In this document: piece by piece, positions 49,471-57,444 of the stretch
Position numbering within the stretch: the stretch's first letter is position 1
Layout of the letters: every line of letters begins with the position of its first letter
NCBI RefSeq assembly: GCF_003590875.1
Contig: NZ_QYUN01000002.1
Span: 62,001-126,000 of the forward strand
Length of the DNA stretch: 64,000 bases
Source of the DNA: Noviherbaspirillum cavernae
GTDB lineage: Bacteria; Pseudomonadota; Gammaproteobacteria; Burkholderiales; Burkholderiaceae_D
Reading direction: 5' to 3'
Translations under genes and position numbers: made by a program
The notes under the pieces: model-generated
What the model was told of the DNA's origin: nothing
Databases searched by the model: none
The model's input: the letters and a program-made list of their open reading frames with translations, nothing else

Positions 49471-49515
49471 TTGAATGACAAGTATTTGATTTACAAGGGA
49501 ATATTTTTCATTCGA
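49471..49515. promoter_or_regulatory. Candidate RtcR upstream activating site
   Basis: Near-perfect inverted repeat TTGAATGA (49471-49478) and TCATTCGA (49508-49515), 22-66 bp upstream of the -24 element. The distance and symmetry fit an enhancer for a sigma-54 activator. Assignment to RtcR is inferred from position. Confidence 0.45.
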
Positions 49516-49560
49516 GATGTGAGGCGCGAAAAGACGAGCGTCCCCTGATTTCGTGATAAA

Positions 49561-49576
49561 TTATCTAAAAAGATAA
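49561..49576. promoter_or_regulatory. AT-rich palindrome before rtcR
   Basis: TTATCT-AAAA-AGATAA, a perfect 6-bp inverted repeat 13 bp before the rtcR ATG. It could be an operator of rtcR or part of its leader. No other motif assigns it. Confidence 0.4.
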
Positions 49577-49589
49577 ATATTTATACGAA

Positions 49590-51203
49590 ATGAAAAGCAA
49601 ACGCATCGTGGTCATCGGTTTCGTCGGCACGCAACTCGACGGCGGCAAGGGCGGCGGGCGCTGGGAGAAGTGGCGGCCGACGGTCGCGCTGACCCAGCAT
49701 GAAGACCTCGTGATCGACCGTCTCGAGCTGCTCTACAGCGGCCGTCACGGCGATTTGGCGGAACTCGTCGGACGCGATATCGCCTCGGTGTCGCCGGAAA
49801 CGCAGGTCACGCCGCATCAATTGCAGATTGCCGATCCGTGGGATTTCGAGGACGTGTACGGCAACCTGTTCGACTTCGCCAGGCACTATCCCTTCGATCC
49901 GGATAACGAGGAATACTGGATCCACATCACGACCGGAACGCACGTGGTCCAGATCTGCATGTTCCTGATGACGGAGGCGCGCTACTTTCCCGGCCGCCTG
50001 CTGCAAACCTCGCCGCCGCGCCGGCAGACGATCGGCGATGCCGGCAGCTACGCGCTGATCGATCTCGACCTGTCGAAGTACGACCAGATCGCGCAGCGCT
50101 TTTCGCGCGAGCAGCAGGAAGGCGTCGCCTTTCTCAAGTCGGGCATCGCGACACGCAATGCGCGCTTCAACGAGATGATCGACGAGATCGAGCGCGTGGC
50201 GATCAAGTCGAAGGCGCCGATGCTGTTGATGGGGCCGACCGGCGCGGGCAAGTCCTTCCTTGCCCGCCGGACATACGAGCTCAAGAAGGCGCGGCATCAG
50301 CTCGACGGCAGATTCGTGGAAATCAATTGCGCCACCCTGCATGGCGACGGTGCCGCCTCGACCTTGTTCGGCCATATCAAGGGTGCATTCACCGGCGCGG
50401 CATCCGACCGTCCCGGCCTGCTGCGTACCGCGCACAAGGGCGTGCTGTTCCTGGATGAGATCGGCGAACTCGGCCTCGACGAACAGGCAATGCTGCTCAA
50501 AGCCATCGAGGAAAAGCGCTTCCTGCCGGTCGGCGGCGACCATGAAGTACAGAGCGACTTCCAGCTCATTGCTGGCACCAACCGCGACCTGTCGCGGGAA
50601 GTCGTGGCGGGCCGCTTCCGCGAAGACCTGTACGCGCGGATCAACCTGTGGACCTACGAACTGCCCGGCCTGATCGACCGCCCCGAGGACATCGAGCCGA
50701 ACATCGATTATCTGCTTGCGCAGTTCGGAGCCGAGCATGGCCAGATGGTGCGCTTCAACAAGGAAGCCCGCGCGCGCTACATGCAATTCGCCATGTCGCC
50801 GGCGGCGCGCTGGGTCGGCAACTTCCGTGATCTGTCCGCCTCGATGCTGAGGATGGCAACGCTGGCAGAAGCGGGCCGGATTACCGACGCGATCGTGCAG
50901 GATGAAACGACGCGCCTGCAGCGGCTGTGGCGGCCCTACGCGGGCGGAAACATCGACCAGGGCGATGTGGATCTGGATGCCGTGCTGGGGCGGGAACGGG
51001 TGGCGCAGCTCGACCTGTTCGATGCCATGCAATTGAAGGCGGTGATCGGCGTGTGCCGCCAATCGAAGTCGCTGTCGGACGCCGGCCGCAAGCTGTTTTC
51101 CGTATCGCGCAGCGTCAAGGAAAAGCCGAACGATGCGGACCGCCTCAAGAAGTTTCTGGCGCGCTTCGAACTGACATGGGATGGCTTGCAGCAAACCGGC
51201 TGA
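49590..51203 (+). CDS. rtcR: Sigma-54-dependent activator of RNA repair genes
   Basis: A 537-residue protein divergent from ro60. The N-terminal ~180 residues are the RtcR sensor, a CARF-type Rossmann domain (KRIVVIGFVGTQLDGGKGGG, with WIHITTGTHVVQICMFLMTE). The AAA+ domain has Walker A MGPTGAGKS, the sigma-54 contact loop GAFTGA, Walker B VLFLDEIGEL, and an R-finger region (GRFREDLYARINLWTYELPG). The C-terminal part is a helical DNA-binding region. In Salmonella, RtcR responds to broken tRNA fragments carrying cyclic phosphate ends. It should open the sigma-54 promoter at 49434-49449. Confidence 0.95.
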   Translation: MKSKRIVVIGFVGTQLDGGKGGGRWEKWRPTVALTQHEDLVIDRLELLYSGRHGDLAELVGRDIASVSPETQVTPHQLQIADPWDFEDVYGNLFDFARHYPFDPDNEEYWIHITTGTHVVQICMFLMTEARYFPGRLLQTSPPRRQTIGDAGSYALIDLDLSKYDQIAQRFSREQQEGVAFLKSGIATRNARFNEMIDEIERVAIKSKAPMLLMGPTGAGKSFLARRTYELKKARHQLDGRFVEINCATLHGDGAASTLFGHIKGAFTGAASDRPGLLRTAHKGVLFLDEIGELGLDEQAMLLKAIEEKRFLPVGGDHEVQSDFQLIAGTNRDLSREVVAGRFREDLYARINLWTYELPGLIDRPEDIEPNIDYLLAQFGAEHGQMVRFNKEARARYMQFAMSPAARWVGNFRDLSASMLRMATLAEAGRITDAIVQDETTRLQRLWRPYAGGNIDQGDVDLDAVLGRERVAQLDLFDAMQLKAVIGVCRQSKSLSDAGRKLFSVSRSVKEKPNDADRLKKFLARFELTWDGLQQTG

Positions 51204-51311
51204 TTCAATAGCGAGGCTTGCCAATTACACTTCAACAATTTCTTGAATCCTCACGATGATTCCATCAAACGTACGCGAAGACATCCTGCGCAGTGCCCAG
51301 GATAGCGATCC

Positions 51312-51635
51312 ATGAAGCGCGCATTGTTTCTTTGTACGCATAACCGGCTGCGGAGTCCGACCGCCGAACACGTTTTCGCAACGTGGCCTGAGGTCGAAAC
51401 CGATTCGGCGGGATTGGGCGCGGACGCAGCGGTTCCGCTGTCGCCGGAACAGATTGCATGGGCCAACATCATTTTCGTCATGGAAAAGACGCATCGGACA
51501 AGACTGTCGACGAAGTTCAGGCGCTACCTGAATGGGAAGCGCGTAATCTGTCTCGATATCCCGGATGAGTATGACTACATGCAGCTAGATCTCATGGCGC
51601 TGCTGGAGTCCAGGGCCGGCCGCTTCCTGAAATGA
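51312..51635 (+). CDS. Low-molecular-weight protein tyrosine phosphatase-like protein
   Basis: A 107-residue single domain. The N-terminal loop LFLCTHNRLRSPTAEHVF contains the C-x5-R-S/T catalytic motif (Cys in CTHNRLRSP). ANIIFVMEKTHRTRLSTKF is the second conserved segment, and DIPDEYDYM carries a D-x-Y pair like the general acid region. Length is shorter than the usual ~150 residues; small versions like this occur next to unrelated genes. The substrate is unknown. The gene follows rtcR by 108 bp, but no functional link is evident. Confidence 0.8.
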   Translation: MKRALFLCTHNRLRSPTAEHVFATWPEVETDSAGLGADAAVPLSPEQIAWANIIFVMEKTHRTRLSTKFRRYLNGKRVICLDIPDEYDYMQLDLMALLESRAGRFLK

Positions 51636-51745
51636 CGTCAGGCCCGTTGGTTCAGGATTTGCGGACGACGACGCGGCAGTCTTGATCGGCTTGCCTTGCC
51701 GGATTGAAAAAAGGAAATCGAACAAGCGGCCAAGGGCGCGGTCCA

Positions 51746-52192
51746 ATGGTCATGATGATGCAAGGCATCGACATGATTGCGCGCTTCATGCCACTCATCC
51801 GGATGTTCGCCGGCATGGTTTTCATGCTTCAGGCAGTTGCATGCGCGCATGCGCACTCCGAGAAAAAGAATGCGCCGGAAAGCAGGGGCGAGCAGGTGCA
51901 GAAGGAAAAGCCGGCAACGGACAAGCCTGTCGCTCCGAGACGCGCGGTTCCACAGAATATCGAACGCTCTGCAATGCCGCCTGCGCCGCCGATCAGGATT
52001 CCCTCTCCACCCCCGCCGCCGTCCGTGCAGCAGCCGGTCACTCCCGCGCCGCCATCGCCGGTGACGACCTGTGATGCCGGCGGCTGCTGGAGTCCCGGCG
52101 GCACGCGTTATCAGGGCGGTGCCGGTGGCACCTATCTGGACAACAGCGGCAGGCTTTGCCAGCGCAATGGCGTGTGGATGCAGTGCTTCTGA
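51746..52192 (+). CDS. Secreted Pro-rich protein with C-terminal Cys-Gly module
   Basis: About 148 residues from ATG 51746; several Met codons follow closely, so the start is uncertain. The N-terminal hydrophobic segment (MIARFMPLIRMFAGMVFMLQ followed by AVACAHAHS) is a signal peptide or loose lipobox. A long Pro/Ala/Lys-rich linker leads to a conserved-looking tail: CDAGGCWSPGGTRYQGGAGG, then TYLDNSGRLCQRNGVWMQC. The four Cys residues suggest a disulfide-tied module. No named family; similar tails occur in small exported proteins of Burkholderiales by my recollection. Confidence 0.6.
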   Translation: MVMMMQGIDMIARFMPLIRMFAGMVFMLQAVACAHAHSEKKNAPESRGEQVQKEKPATDKPVAPRRAVPQNIERSAMPPAPPIRIPSPPPPPSVQQPVTPAPPSPVTTCDAGGCWSPGGTRYQGGAGGTYLDNSGRLCQRNGVWMQCF

Positions 52193-52449
52193 TTGTTGCG
52201 GATACATCCCGTGCGTGCGCCCGTACAGGCGCACGAGGCCGAGCAGGCCGTTGAGGTTCGGCGTCGGCACACCCGTCAGGATGCCGCTGCGCGTCATGCC
52301 GCGCGGCGGTGCGGCAAGGCAGGGGTGTTTGTCCTGATCGTCGAACGAATGGAACGCGATGCCGCTGTATGGTTTCAAAGGGGAGCGGCATGCATGATGC
52401 TCATGCGTCGCAGCGGCGCAGGTCCACGCGTATTCCTCAGGAGAAAAAC

Positions 52450-52680
52450 ATGCATTCGACATTTCACGCATCCGACAGCGGGCAAGCCATCGTGCAGAAT
52501 GCCACCACGGTCGGGGTGGAACAACTGGTCGTCACGCTGCATCCCGGCAACGACTCTTGTGTCGAAGTGCAGATCAAGGAAGAGGTCTCCGGCGACATCG
52601 TTGCCAGCGCCATCTCGATCAATCAGTCCGGCCTGCAGCAGCTTGTGCGCTGGCTGCGCGAGCAGGGCGCGGTCGATTGA
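52450..52680 (+). CDS. Hypothetical small protein, 76 residues
   Basis: Starts MHSTFHASDSGQAIVQNATT after CAGGAGAAAAAC, a strong ribosome site. It has short alternating hydrophobic strands (LVVTLHPGNDSCVEVQIKEE, then IVASAISINQSGLQQLVRWL). Soluble, slightly acidic, no recognised family. Confidence 0.65.
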   Translation: MHSTFHASDSGQAIVQNATTVGVEQLVVTLHPGNDSCVEVQIKEEVSGDIVASAISINQSGLQQLVRWLREQGAVD

Positions 52681-52782
52681 CGCGGCTGGCGCCAGGATGC
52701 ACCGATGTGCCGCGGATAATGCCGCTACAATCCCGTGCGGCGCGCCTGCATCGGGCGCGGCGACATTCACGGGAGTCCTTTC

Positions 52783-53112
52783 ATGCAGTGGCTTTTTCTC
52801 TCCATCGCGATCGTGTCCGAAGTCATCGCCACCTCGGCCTTGAAGGCATCCGAAGGCTTCAGCCGGCTCCTGCCCTCGCTGGTGGTCGTTACCGGTTATG
52901 CGATCGCATTCTATTTCCTCTCGCTGACGCTGCGCACCGTGCCGGTCGGCGTGGCGTACGCAATCTGGTCCGGCGCGGGCGTGGCGCTGATCACGCTGAT
53001 CGCCTGGATCTTTCTCGGACAGTCGCTCGATGCGCCGGCGCTGATCGGATTGGCGCTGATCGTCGCGGGTGTCGTCGTGCTCAACGTGTTTTCCAAATCG
53101 GTCGCGCACTGA
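52783..53112 (+). CDS. Small multidrug resistance (SMR/EmrE) family transporter
   Basis: A 109-residue protein from ATG 52783 with GGGAG upstream. Four transmembrane helices with the SMR pattern: [20 protein letters not shown] (the essential membrane Glu at position 13), [46 protein letters not shown] and a closing hydrophobic helix. It exports cationic drugs or guanidinium-type compounds as a dual-topology dimer. The gene stands alone, as SMR genes often do. Confidence 0.9.
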   Translation: MQWLFLSIAIVSEVIATSALKASEGFSRLLPSLVVVTGYAIAFYFLSLTLRTVPVGVAYAIWSGAGVALITLIAWIFLGQSLDAPALIGLALIVAGVVVLNVFSKSVAH

Positions 53113-53131
53113 ACGCGAAGCCGGCGCGAAA

Positions 53132-53176
53132 TTACCCACATTTGCTGTGGTCAATTCTGTGGATAAGGGTGGATAA
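53132..53176. promoter_or_regulatory. Cluster of DnaA-box-like 9-mers
   Basis: TTACCCACA (53132-53140, one mismatch to TTATCCACA), TGTGGATAA (53158-53166, a perfect box on the other strand) and GGTGGATAA (53168-53176, one mismatch). They lie in the spacer between the SMR gene and the DUF3135 gene. Confidence 0.5.
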
Positions 53177-53389
53177 CATTGCCTATCTCCATGATCCGCA
53201 AGGATATTTTCTGCTTGATGAAAATCAAGGCAAATCCCGCATTGCGTTCTCCGCTTCGTGAAATGCAGGCGTGCGCAGGAAGGCGTTTGCGCTGTGACAG
53301 GGGCGGCGGCTTGTTGAATTGATCAGCCGCAACAAACGCCATCGCCGGCGGCGCTATACCTGTCATGACCACATGGACAGGAGTGCGCG

Positions 53390-53713
53390 ATGAGCATGGA
53401 AATACGGCTTCCCGACTTCAATGCACTGATGGCATTGCATCAGCAGGATCCCGCCGCGTTCGAGGAGTTCCGCCGGCATTTGCTGCGCGATGCGCTCGAC
53501 GGCGCGCCGCCGGTGCATCACGCCGCGCTCGAGCAATTGCTGGCCCGCATCGAAGCCGCGCGCGACAATGCGGCGACGCCGATGGAGGCGGTGCTGGCCG
53601 CCTCGCGCATGATGCAGGACTCGATGGGCGAGCTGCTCACGACATGGGAGCAGGCGCGTCATGCGGTGGCGGGCCTGCAGGCCGCGACGATTCTGCAGCG
53701 TCTGCGGCAATAG
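53390..53713 (+). CDS. DUF3135 family protein
   Basis: A 107-residue soluble helical protein with an AGGAG site 6 nt before the ATG. MEIRLPDFNALMALHQQDPA, then FEEFRRHLLRDALDGAPPVH, is the DUF3135 hallmark; the C-terminal part (PMEAVLAASRMMQDSMGELL) is helical. Function unknown. Confidence 0.85.
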   Translation: MSMEIRLPDFNALMALHQQDPAAFEEFRRHLLRDALDGAPPVHHAALEQLLARIEAARDNAATPMEAVLAASRMMQDSMGELLTTWEQARHAVAGLQAATILQRLRQ

Positions 53714-53831
53714 CAATACCGATACCGTTAATCCGGCCGTCGCGCGTAATCCCACGCTATCCCGCGCGGCGCATCCGCCAGCCGGGACTCTCCCTGCAGC
53801 CAGCGCCGCGTGACGGATCATCGGATGTCCC

Positions 53832-54170
53832 ATGCCAGAGCAAATCACCAGGTACCCCGACGTCACGCTGCAGGTGCTGAAGGGCGCGGGCGCGCAATGC
53901 GGCGTCGGCGCGCCGCAGAAAATCCTCACGCAATGTCCGAAGGAGCGCTTCTGCTCGCTGCCGTCGGGCGAGCTGTGCATTTACGGCATCGAGCAGATTC
54001 CGCAAATGACGCAGATACGATCGCATGAACTCGCGCAAGTGCTTGCGCCTGCGCCGTCCGGCGCGATGAGCGACGGCCTCGCGCTCGCTGCCGCCTTTCT
54101 CGCGGGAGGCGCAACCGGCTGGCTGTGGCACAAGTTGCGCAGCGCCCGCCACCAACATCCCAGGAGATGA
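53832..54170 (+). CDS. Hypothetical protein with C-terminal hydrophobic segment
   Basis: A 112-residue protein. N-terminal EQITRYPDVTLQVLKGAGAQ, then CGVGAPQKILTQCPKERFCS and LPSGELCIYGIEQIP, with four Cys in the first half (a possible metal or disulfide cluster). C-terminal ALAAAFLAGGATGWLWHKLR is one membrane helix followed by positive residues. Function unknown. It overlaps the next start region by ATGA (54167-54170). Confidence 0.6.
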   Translation: MPEQITRYPDVTLQVLKGAGAQCGVGAPQKILTQCPKERFCSLPSGELCIYGIEQIPQMTQIRSHELAQVLAPAPSGAMSDGLALAAAFLAGGATGWLWHKLRSARHQHPRR

Positions 54171-54172
54171 GA

Positions 54173-54730
54173 ATGACGCCGGAATCGATTCAGGCCATGC
54201 TCGCGCCGCTGTTCCCCGGTCTGATGGGCGTGCAATTGACTGAAGTCGCGCCGGAACGCGTGGCCGCCACGCTGACGGTGCGCCCCGATCTGTGTACCGT
54301 CGGCGCGATCCTCCATGGCGGCGCGATCATGGCGTTCGCCGACACGCTCGGCGCGGTCGGCACCTTCCTCAACCTAGTGTCCTGAGTTGGAAATTCGCTG
54401 CATAAAAGATGACGAGAATCACACCGATACTGCGTCAAAAATGCTCGCAAGGCCTCGGCCTTGCTGTGCTTTTTTCCTTGTCTCGTCGCGATTTCATCAC
54501 TTTTATTTGCAACGAATTTCCAACTCAGGACACTCGCGCCCGGCAAGCGCACCACGACCGTCGAATCGAGCACGAAGTTCATCGCCGCCGCGCCGTCCGG
54601 GGCCACCGTCACCGGCGTCTGCACGGCCTTCCATCGCGGCAGGACCACCATGGTGTGGCAGACCGAAATCAGGACCGCGGACGACAGGCTGTGCGCGGTG
54701 GTGACGCAGACGCAGCTGGTACTGGGGTGA
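54173..54730 (+). pseudogene. PaaI-type hotdog thioesterase split by a 155-bp element
   Basis: The 5' part (54173 to about 54377) encodes MTPESIQAMLAPLFPGLMGV, then RPDLCTVGAILHGGAIMAFA and TLGAVGTFLNL: the first half of a hotdog acyl-CoA thioesterase with its HGG motif. After the element, in the same frame, come APGKRTTTVESSTKFIAAAP and VCTAFHRGRTTMVWQTEIRT, the second half, ending at TGA 54730. Removing the element and one target copy restores a continuous 132-residue PaaI/YdiI-like protein. As it stands, a stop at 54383-54385 truncates the product at residue 70. An ATG at 54167 is an alternative start; AGGAG favours 54173. Confidence 0.88.
54378..54532. mobile_element. 155-bp MITE-like element with ~22-bp terminal inverted repeats
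   Basis: The left end TGTCCTGAGTTGGAAATTCG matches the reverse complement of the right end exactly over about 20 bases. Flanks are CTAG (54374-54377) and CTCG (54533-54536), an imperfect 4-bp duplication. An internal hairpin GCAAGGCC-TC-GGCCTTGC is present. It has no coding capacity. The interior aligns with the degenerate copy at 12238-12360. Confidence 0.9.
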
Positions 54731-54733
54731 TCC

Positions 54734-55885
54734 TCACGGCTGCCCGGGGCTGCCGGGTTGCGCCGCCGATCCGCGCTCGGCAATGTCCTGCATCGCCGTC
54801 ACGTCGGTGCGCAGCCGCGGCAGGCAATCGGGATATGCGCGCTGAATGAAATCGACCAGGCTTTCCCGCATCCGGCAGCGCAGGTCCCACGCCTTGCTGG
54901 AATCCGGCGCGCTGACCAGCACGCGCAACTGCATGGCGCGCTCGCTGGTATCGACCACCTGCACCTGGCACAGGCGGCCATCCCATTCGGGTGCCGTGCG
55001 GCACACGCGCAGGGCTTCGTCGCGCAGCGGGTCGAGCGGCAGGCGGTAGTCGACCCAGATGAAGGCCGAGCCCAGCAGGCTGGACGAGCTCCGGGTCCAG
55101 TTCTGGAACGGATTCTCGATGAACCACTGCAAGGGCACGATCAGCCGCCGCTGATCCCAGATGCGGATCACGACGTAGGTGCCGGTGATTTCCTCGATCC
55201 AGCCCCATTCGTTTTGCACGATCACCACGTCTTCGAGCCGGATCGGTTGCGTCAGCGCGAGTTGCATGCCGGCCAGCAAGTTGCCGAGGATGGGCTTGGC
55301 CGCGAAGCCGACCACCAGCCCCGCGAACCCCGCCGATGCCAGCAGGCTGGTGCCGAACTGGCGCAGGAAGGGCAGCGTCATCATGGCCGAACCGACGCCG
55401 ATCACCACGATCAGCACCATCAACGAGCGGCCCAGTACCCTGGTCTGCGTCTGCACGCGGCGCGCCTGCAGGTTGTCCGGCGAATCGGCCGGATACATTT
55501 CGATGATGGTGTGCTCGATCGCCTGTACGCATTGCAGCGCGAGCCAGGTCAGCGCGGCGATCAGGCAGAGGCTGTTGATGTGGCGCACGAGATCGATCAG
55601 CGGCAATTCACTCGACGCGCTGCGCAAAATGACCTGTGTTGCCATGAAGAACACCATCGCCGCGCCGGCGCGGTTGCCGTACCGAACCAGCCGGCGCGAC
55701 AGCTTGAATGGTGCGGCCAGCCGTTCGAGGATGCGGGTGCCGATCGCATGGATGACGATGGTCGCCAGCAGCGCCAGCAGGATCAGCGCGATGGTGGCGA
55801 CCCACGGCACGCGGCCGATGATCACGATCCACGGCATGGCCGCGTAGAGCAGCGTCTGCGACCAGTCGATCGTGAAATCGTTCAT
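54734..55885 (-). CDS. MscS-family mechanosensitive channel
   Basis: A 383-residue membrane protein. Four or five N-terminal hydrophobic segments lead to the pore helix region ASAGFAGLVVGFAAKPILGN, then LLAGMQLALTQPIRLEDVVI, the MscS signature, followed by the beta domain (EWGWIEEITGTYVVIRIWDQ, RRLIVPLQWF) and a cytoplasmic alpha/beta domain. It releases solutes on membrane tension. Convergent with the disrupted thioesterase. Confidence 0.9.
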   Translation of the reverse strand: MNDFTIDWSQTLLYAAMPWIVIIGRVPWVATIALILLALLATIVIHAIGTRILERLAAPFKLSRRLVRYGNRAGAAMVFFMATQVILRSASSELPLIDLVRHINSLCLIAALTWLALQCVQAIEHTIIEMYPADSPDNLQARRVQTQTRVLGRSLMVLIVVIGVGSAMMTLPFLRQFGTSLLASAGFAGLVVGFAAKPILGNLLAGMQLALTQPIRLEDVVIVQNEWGWIEEITGTYVVIRIWDQRRLIVPLQWFIENPFQNWTRSSSSLLGSAFIWVDYRLPLDPLRDEALRVCRTAPEWDGRLCQVQVVDTSERAMQLRVLVSAPDSSKAWDLRCRMRESLVDFIQRAYPDCLPRLRTDVTAMQDIAERGSAAQPGSPGQP

Positions 55886-56369
55886 CCCTTGTCAGCCCCG
55901 GTGAGCGCGGCGTGCGGCAGGAGGTTTGCACAGACGCGTGCCGATCACCTTATCGGTTTTGCGGGCGCGGCATATTGATGCGTTTCCGAAAAGATGCGAG
56001 TTTTTCCGGGGAGGACGCGGTGGCGTGCGGCAAGAATGTTTTCGGCGCGCCAACGGCGCGCGCCTGCCGCATCTTGCTCATGCGTCGGACATCAAGGCAG
56101 TCACCGCCGTGCGGATTTCCGTGCAGTGAAGAGGGCGGGCTGCGTTGCGTTTCCCGCAAGCCTGCACAAGGCCTCGGCCATCGCCGCCCGCCGTTGCGAC
56201 TTTGTCCACCATGGTAGAAATGCGGTAGTCCCTCCTTCACCGCCAAAGCCGCGGCCCGCCTTTATATAATGCGAATCTCTTCCGGAGCGCGAACGCGATG
56301 CCGCGCGCTGCCGCTTCCGGCACATCAATCGCAGCGCCTGCGCGCCTGCATCGACGGAGACACCGCATC
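55886..56369. other. 484-bp divergent spacer with a weak promoter
   Basis: Between mscS and the decarboxylase-family gene. A TATAAT at 56264-56269 is a good -10 box, but no matching -35 sits 16-18 bp upstream. No gene, repeat or hairpin stands out. Reverse and forward short frames look like GC-biased noise. Confidence 0.4.
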
Positions 56370-56750
56370 ATGGATCAGCAATACAAGGACGGACTGGCCG
56401 TGCGCAAGCAGGTCATGGGCGAGGAGTTTGTCGACAAGGCATTTGCCAACGCGAACGAATTCACCCTGCCGCTGCAGGATTTCATCACGCGCAACGCGTG
56501 GGGCACGGTGTGGTGCCGCGACGGACTGGAGCTGAAGACGCGCAGCCTGATCACGCTGGCCATGCTGACCGCGCTCGGCCGCTCGCAGGAATTGAAGGGC
56601 CATCTGCGCGGCGCGGTGAACAACGGCGCGAGCCGGGAGGAAATCCGCGAAGTGCTGCTGCACGCCGCCGTTTATTGCGGCGCGCCGCTGGCGGTCGATG
56701 CGTTTCGCGTCGCGCAGGAAGTATTTGCGGAACCGGCAGCAGATAAATAG
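56370..56750 (+). CDS. Carboxymuconolactone decarboxylase family protein (PcaC-like)
   Basis: A 126-residue helical protein from ATG 56370, with GGAG upstream. It begins MDQQYKDGLAVRKQVMGEEF and has LPLQDFITRNAWGTVWCRDG, LITLAMLTALGRSQELKGHL and EIREVLLHAAVYCGAPLAVD, which match 4-carboxymuconolactone decarboxylases (His near HLRGAVNNG). PcaC decarboxylates 4-carboxymuconolactone in the protocatechuate branch of the beta-ketoadipate pathway. No other pca genes are adjacent, so a paralogous role is possible. Confidence 0.85.
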   Translation: MDQQYKDGLAVRKQVMGEEFVDKAFANANEFTLPLQDFITRNAWGTVWCRDGLELKTRSLITLAMLTALGRSQELKGHLRGAVNNGASREEIREVLLHAAVYCGAPLAVDAFRVAQEVFAEPAADK

Positions 56751-56792
56751 TTCCAACCCTGCTGCACCAATCGCATCAACAGGAATTCGCAC

Positions 56793-57416
56793 ATGTTTGA
56801 ACAACCGATCGTCATGATCGACTTCGAGACCACGGGTCTAAGCCCTGCCAGCGGCGACCGCATCACCGAGGTGGCGGCGCTGCGCATCGCGGACGGCAGG
56901 ATCGTCGAGCGCTTCGTGTCGCTGGTCAATTGCGGCGTCAGGATTCCGTCCTTCATCACGCAGCTGACCGGCATCACGCAGGACATGGTCGACCGCGCGC
57001 CGCCGGCTTCCGCCGTGGTGCCGGAACTGCTGCAGTTCATCGGCACCGATGCGCTGTCCGCCCACAATGCCAGCTTCGACGAGAAGTTCCTGTGGGCCGA
57101 GAGTCTGCACATGGGGCTGTATCCGCGCCACGCGCGCACGATCTGTTCGCTGAAGCTGGCGCGCCGGCTGTTTCCGGGATTGCCCGGCTACAAGCTCGCG
57201 ATGCTGGCGTCCGCTCTCGGCATCCGCTTCCAGGGTTCGGCGCACCGCGCCGAGGCGGACGCGGAAGTCAGCGCGCATCTGTTGCTGCATGTCGGCGCGC
57301 ATTTGCAAAAGACCTGCGGCGTGGCGCGCATTGCGCCGGAGTTGCTGGAGAAGATCAACCGCATCAGCGCCGCCAGGGTGCCGGACTTTCTGGCCCGGGA
57401 ATTCGCCGGCGCATGA
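56793..57416 (+). CDS. DnaQ-like DEDDh 3'-5' exonuclease
   Basis: A 207-residue protein with the exonuclease motifs: MIDFETTGLSPASGDRITEV (D-x-E, motif I), LSAHNASFDEKFL (motif II), and SAHRAEADAEVSAHLLL (motif III with the H-x4-D). It is a stand-alone proofreading-type domain, close to DNA polymerase III epsilon or an RNase T-like trimming nuclease. Which nucleic acid it trims is not clear from sequence. Confidence 0.88.
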   Translation: MFEQPIVMIDFETTGLSPASGDRITEVAALRIADGRIVERFVSLVNCGVRIPSFITQLTGITQDMVDRAPPASAVVPELLQFIGTDALSAHNASFDEKFLWAESLHMGLYPRHARTICSLKLARRLFPGLPGYKLAMLASALGIRFQGSAHRAEADAEVSAHLLLHVGAHLQKTCGVARIAPELLEKINRISAARVPDFLAREFAGA

Positions 57417-57444
57417 AGCCTGCGGGCCGCAGTGCGCGCAAGGC

